Source: an uncultured Lachnospiraceae bacterium
GTDB taxonomy: Bacteria; Bacillota; Clostridia; Lachnospirales; Lachnospiraceae
DNA length: 6,020 nucleotides
Direction: 5' to 3'
NCBI GenBank assembly: GCA_934351765.1
Contig: CAKRJM010000131.1
Coordinates: 1 to 6,020, forward strand
In this document: positions 5,804-6,020 of the stretch, in pieces
How the letters are laid out: the number at the start of each line of letters is the position of its first letter
Position numbering within the stretch: the stretch's first letter is position 1
Translations under genes and position numbers: made by a program
The notes under the pieces: generated by a model
The model's database searches: none
Told to the model about the DNA's origin: nothing
Seen by the model: the letters and a program-made list of their open reading frames with translations, nothing else

Positions 5804-5970
5804 CAGTCCTCCTCTCTGCCTGCTCCAAGCACGCCGATAAAGTCAATGGAATCCACATTGAACGGAGAGCCTTCAATCATTCCGTTCCGGTACAGTTTCG
5901 CCGGAGAATAATTGCCATTGGTTGTCCACGGATAAATCTGATGATTTTCCGACAGGGAAAACAGCAAAAA
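5803..5970 (-). pseudogene. C-terminal remnant of an AAA-family ATPase (RloA-like), frame interrupted
   Basis: Fifty-five codons plus TGA are open on the minus strand directly upstream of the Toprim-like gene. The stretch NHQIYPWTTNGNYSPAKLY, then RNGMIEGSPFNVDSIDFIGV, reads as real protein. It resembles, from memory, the C-terminus of AAA ATPases that precede RloB-like genes. Going upstream, the frame hits TAG at 5973-5971 and TAA at 5994-5992, and no plausible start or ribosome binding site for a separate small protein is seen. Either the ATPase has been truncated by an insertion or rearrangement, or a frameshift lies just outside the homologous part. The window edge at 6020 prevents telling which. 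Confidence 0.55.
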
Positions 5971-6009
5971 CTACGGAGGTATGCCTCTTTTTTATGATGC
6001 GTCGGAAAA
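5945..6009. repeat. Segment bounded by a 9-bp inverted repeat, with an internal hairpin
   Basis: TTTTCCGAC (5945-5953) and GTCGGAAAA (6001-6009) are perfect inverted copies. Between them GAGG (5976-5979), TATG, CCTC (5984-5987) is followed by six Ts, a small terminator-like hairpin on the plus strand; on the minus strand T5 follows after five bases. The left arm coincides with the point where the ATPase-like reading frame begins, so this may be an insertion end or a 65-bp miniature element. Confidence 0.4.
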
Positions 6010-6020
6010 GAAAGTATATA

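Noticed and set aside
1..6020. CRISPR array, tRNA or rRNA genes
   Set aside because: No regularly spaced direct repeats are seen, and no tRNA-like arms with conserved TTC or anticodon features; the cloverleaf at 4131-4253 has the wrong arm lengths and no CCA-type acceptor end.

Overview
The window looks like chromosomal DNA of a Gram-positive anaerobe of the Bacillota, most likely a gut Lachnospiraceae-type Clostridia. The signs are mid-range GC, strong AGGAGG-type ribosome binding sites, a short-spaced extended -10 promoter style, a lipobox lipoprotein, and proteins resembling families common in that group. This assignment is inference; no marker gene is present.

Left part (1-1430): a metal- or stress-linked divergent locus. 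A solute-binding lipoprotein of an ABC importer (minus strand, cut by the window edge) faces a CsoR/RcnR-family repressor and a small cysteine-rich protein (plus strand, an operon). Between them lie two nearly identical G/C-tract operators in inverted orientation. Each sits one base upstream of a -35 box, and each promoter has 17-bp spacing and an extended -10. The repressor has the H-C-H-C metal-site pattern and a histidine-rich N-terminal tail. Its partner resembles the C-terminal half of a clostridial ferredoxin family, but the 4Fe-4S part is missing. A strong hairpin closes the operon.

Middle (1470-4049, minus): a complete P2-type Ca2+-transporting ATPase that starts at GTG behind an excellent ribosome binding site. 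It lacks most of the usual N-terminal cytoplasmic segment. It is convergent with the repressor operon and does not look like that repressor's target.

4098-5184, plus: an extended -10 promoter fires into a 123-base segment that can fold as a four-way-junction cloverleaf, followed by an HSL-type alpha/beta-hydrolase (esterase). The cloverleaf is the most striking unexplained element here. It could be a structured 5' leader, a small RNA, or a miniature mobile repeat.

Right part (5219-6020, minus): a small Toprim-like protein follows, with stop/start overlap, the last 55 codons of a probable AAA ATPase. This looks like an ATPase plus nuclease pair of the OLD/RloAB kind. The ATPase reading frame is interrupted by a stop at 5971-5973, inside a segment bounded by a 9-bp inverted repeat and containing a small hairpin. 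The pair is therefore probably broken, or a separate element has been inserted.
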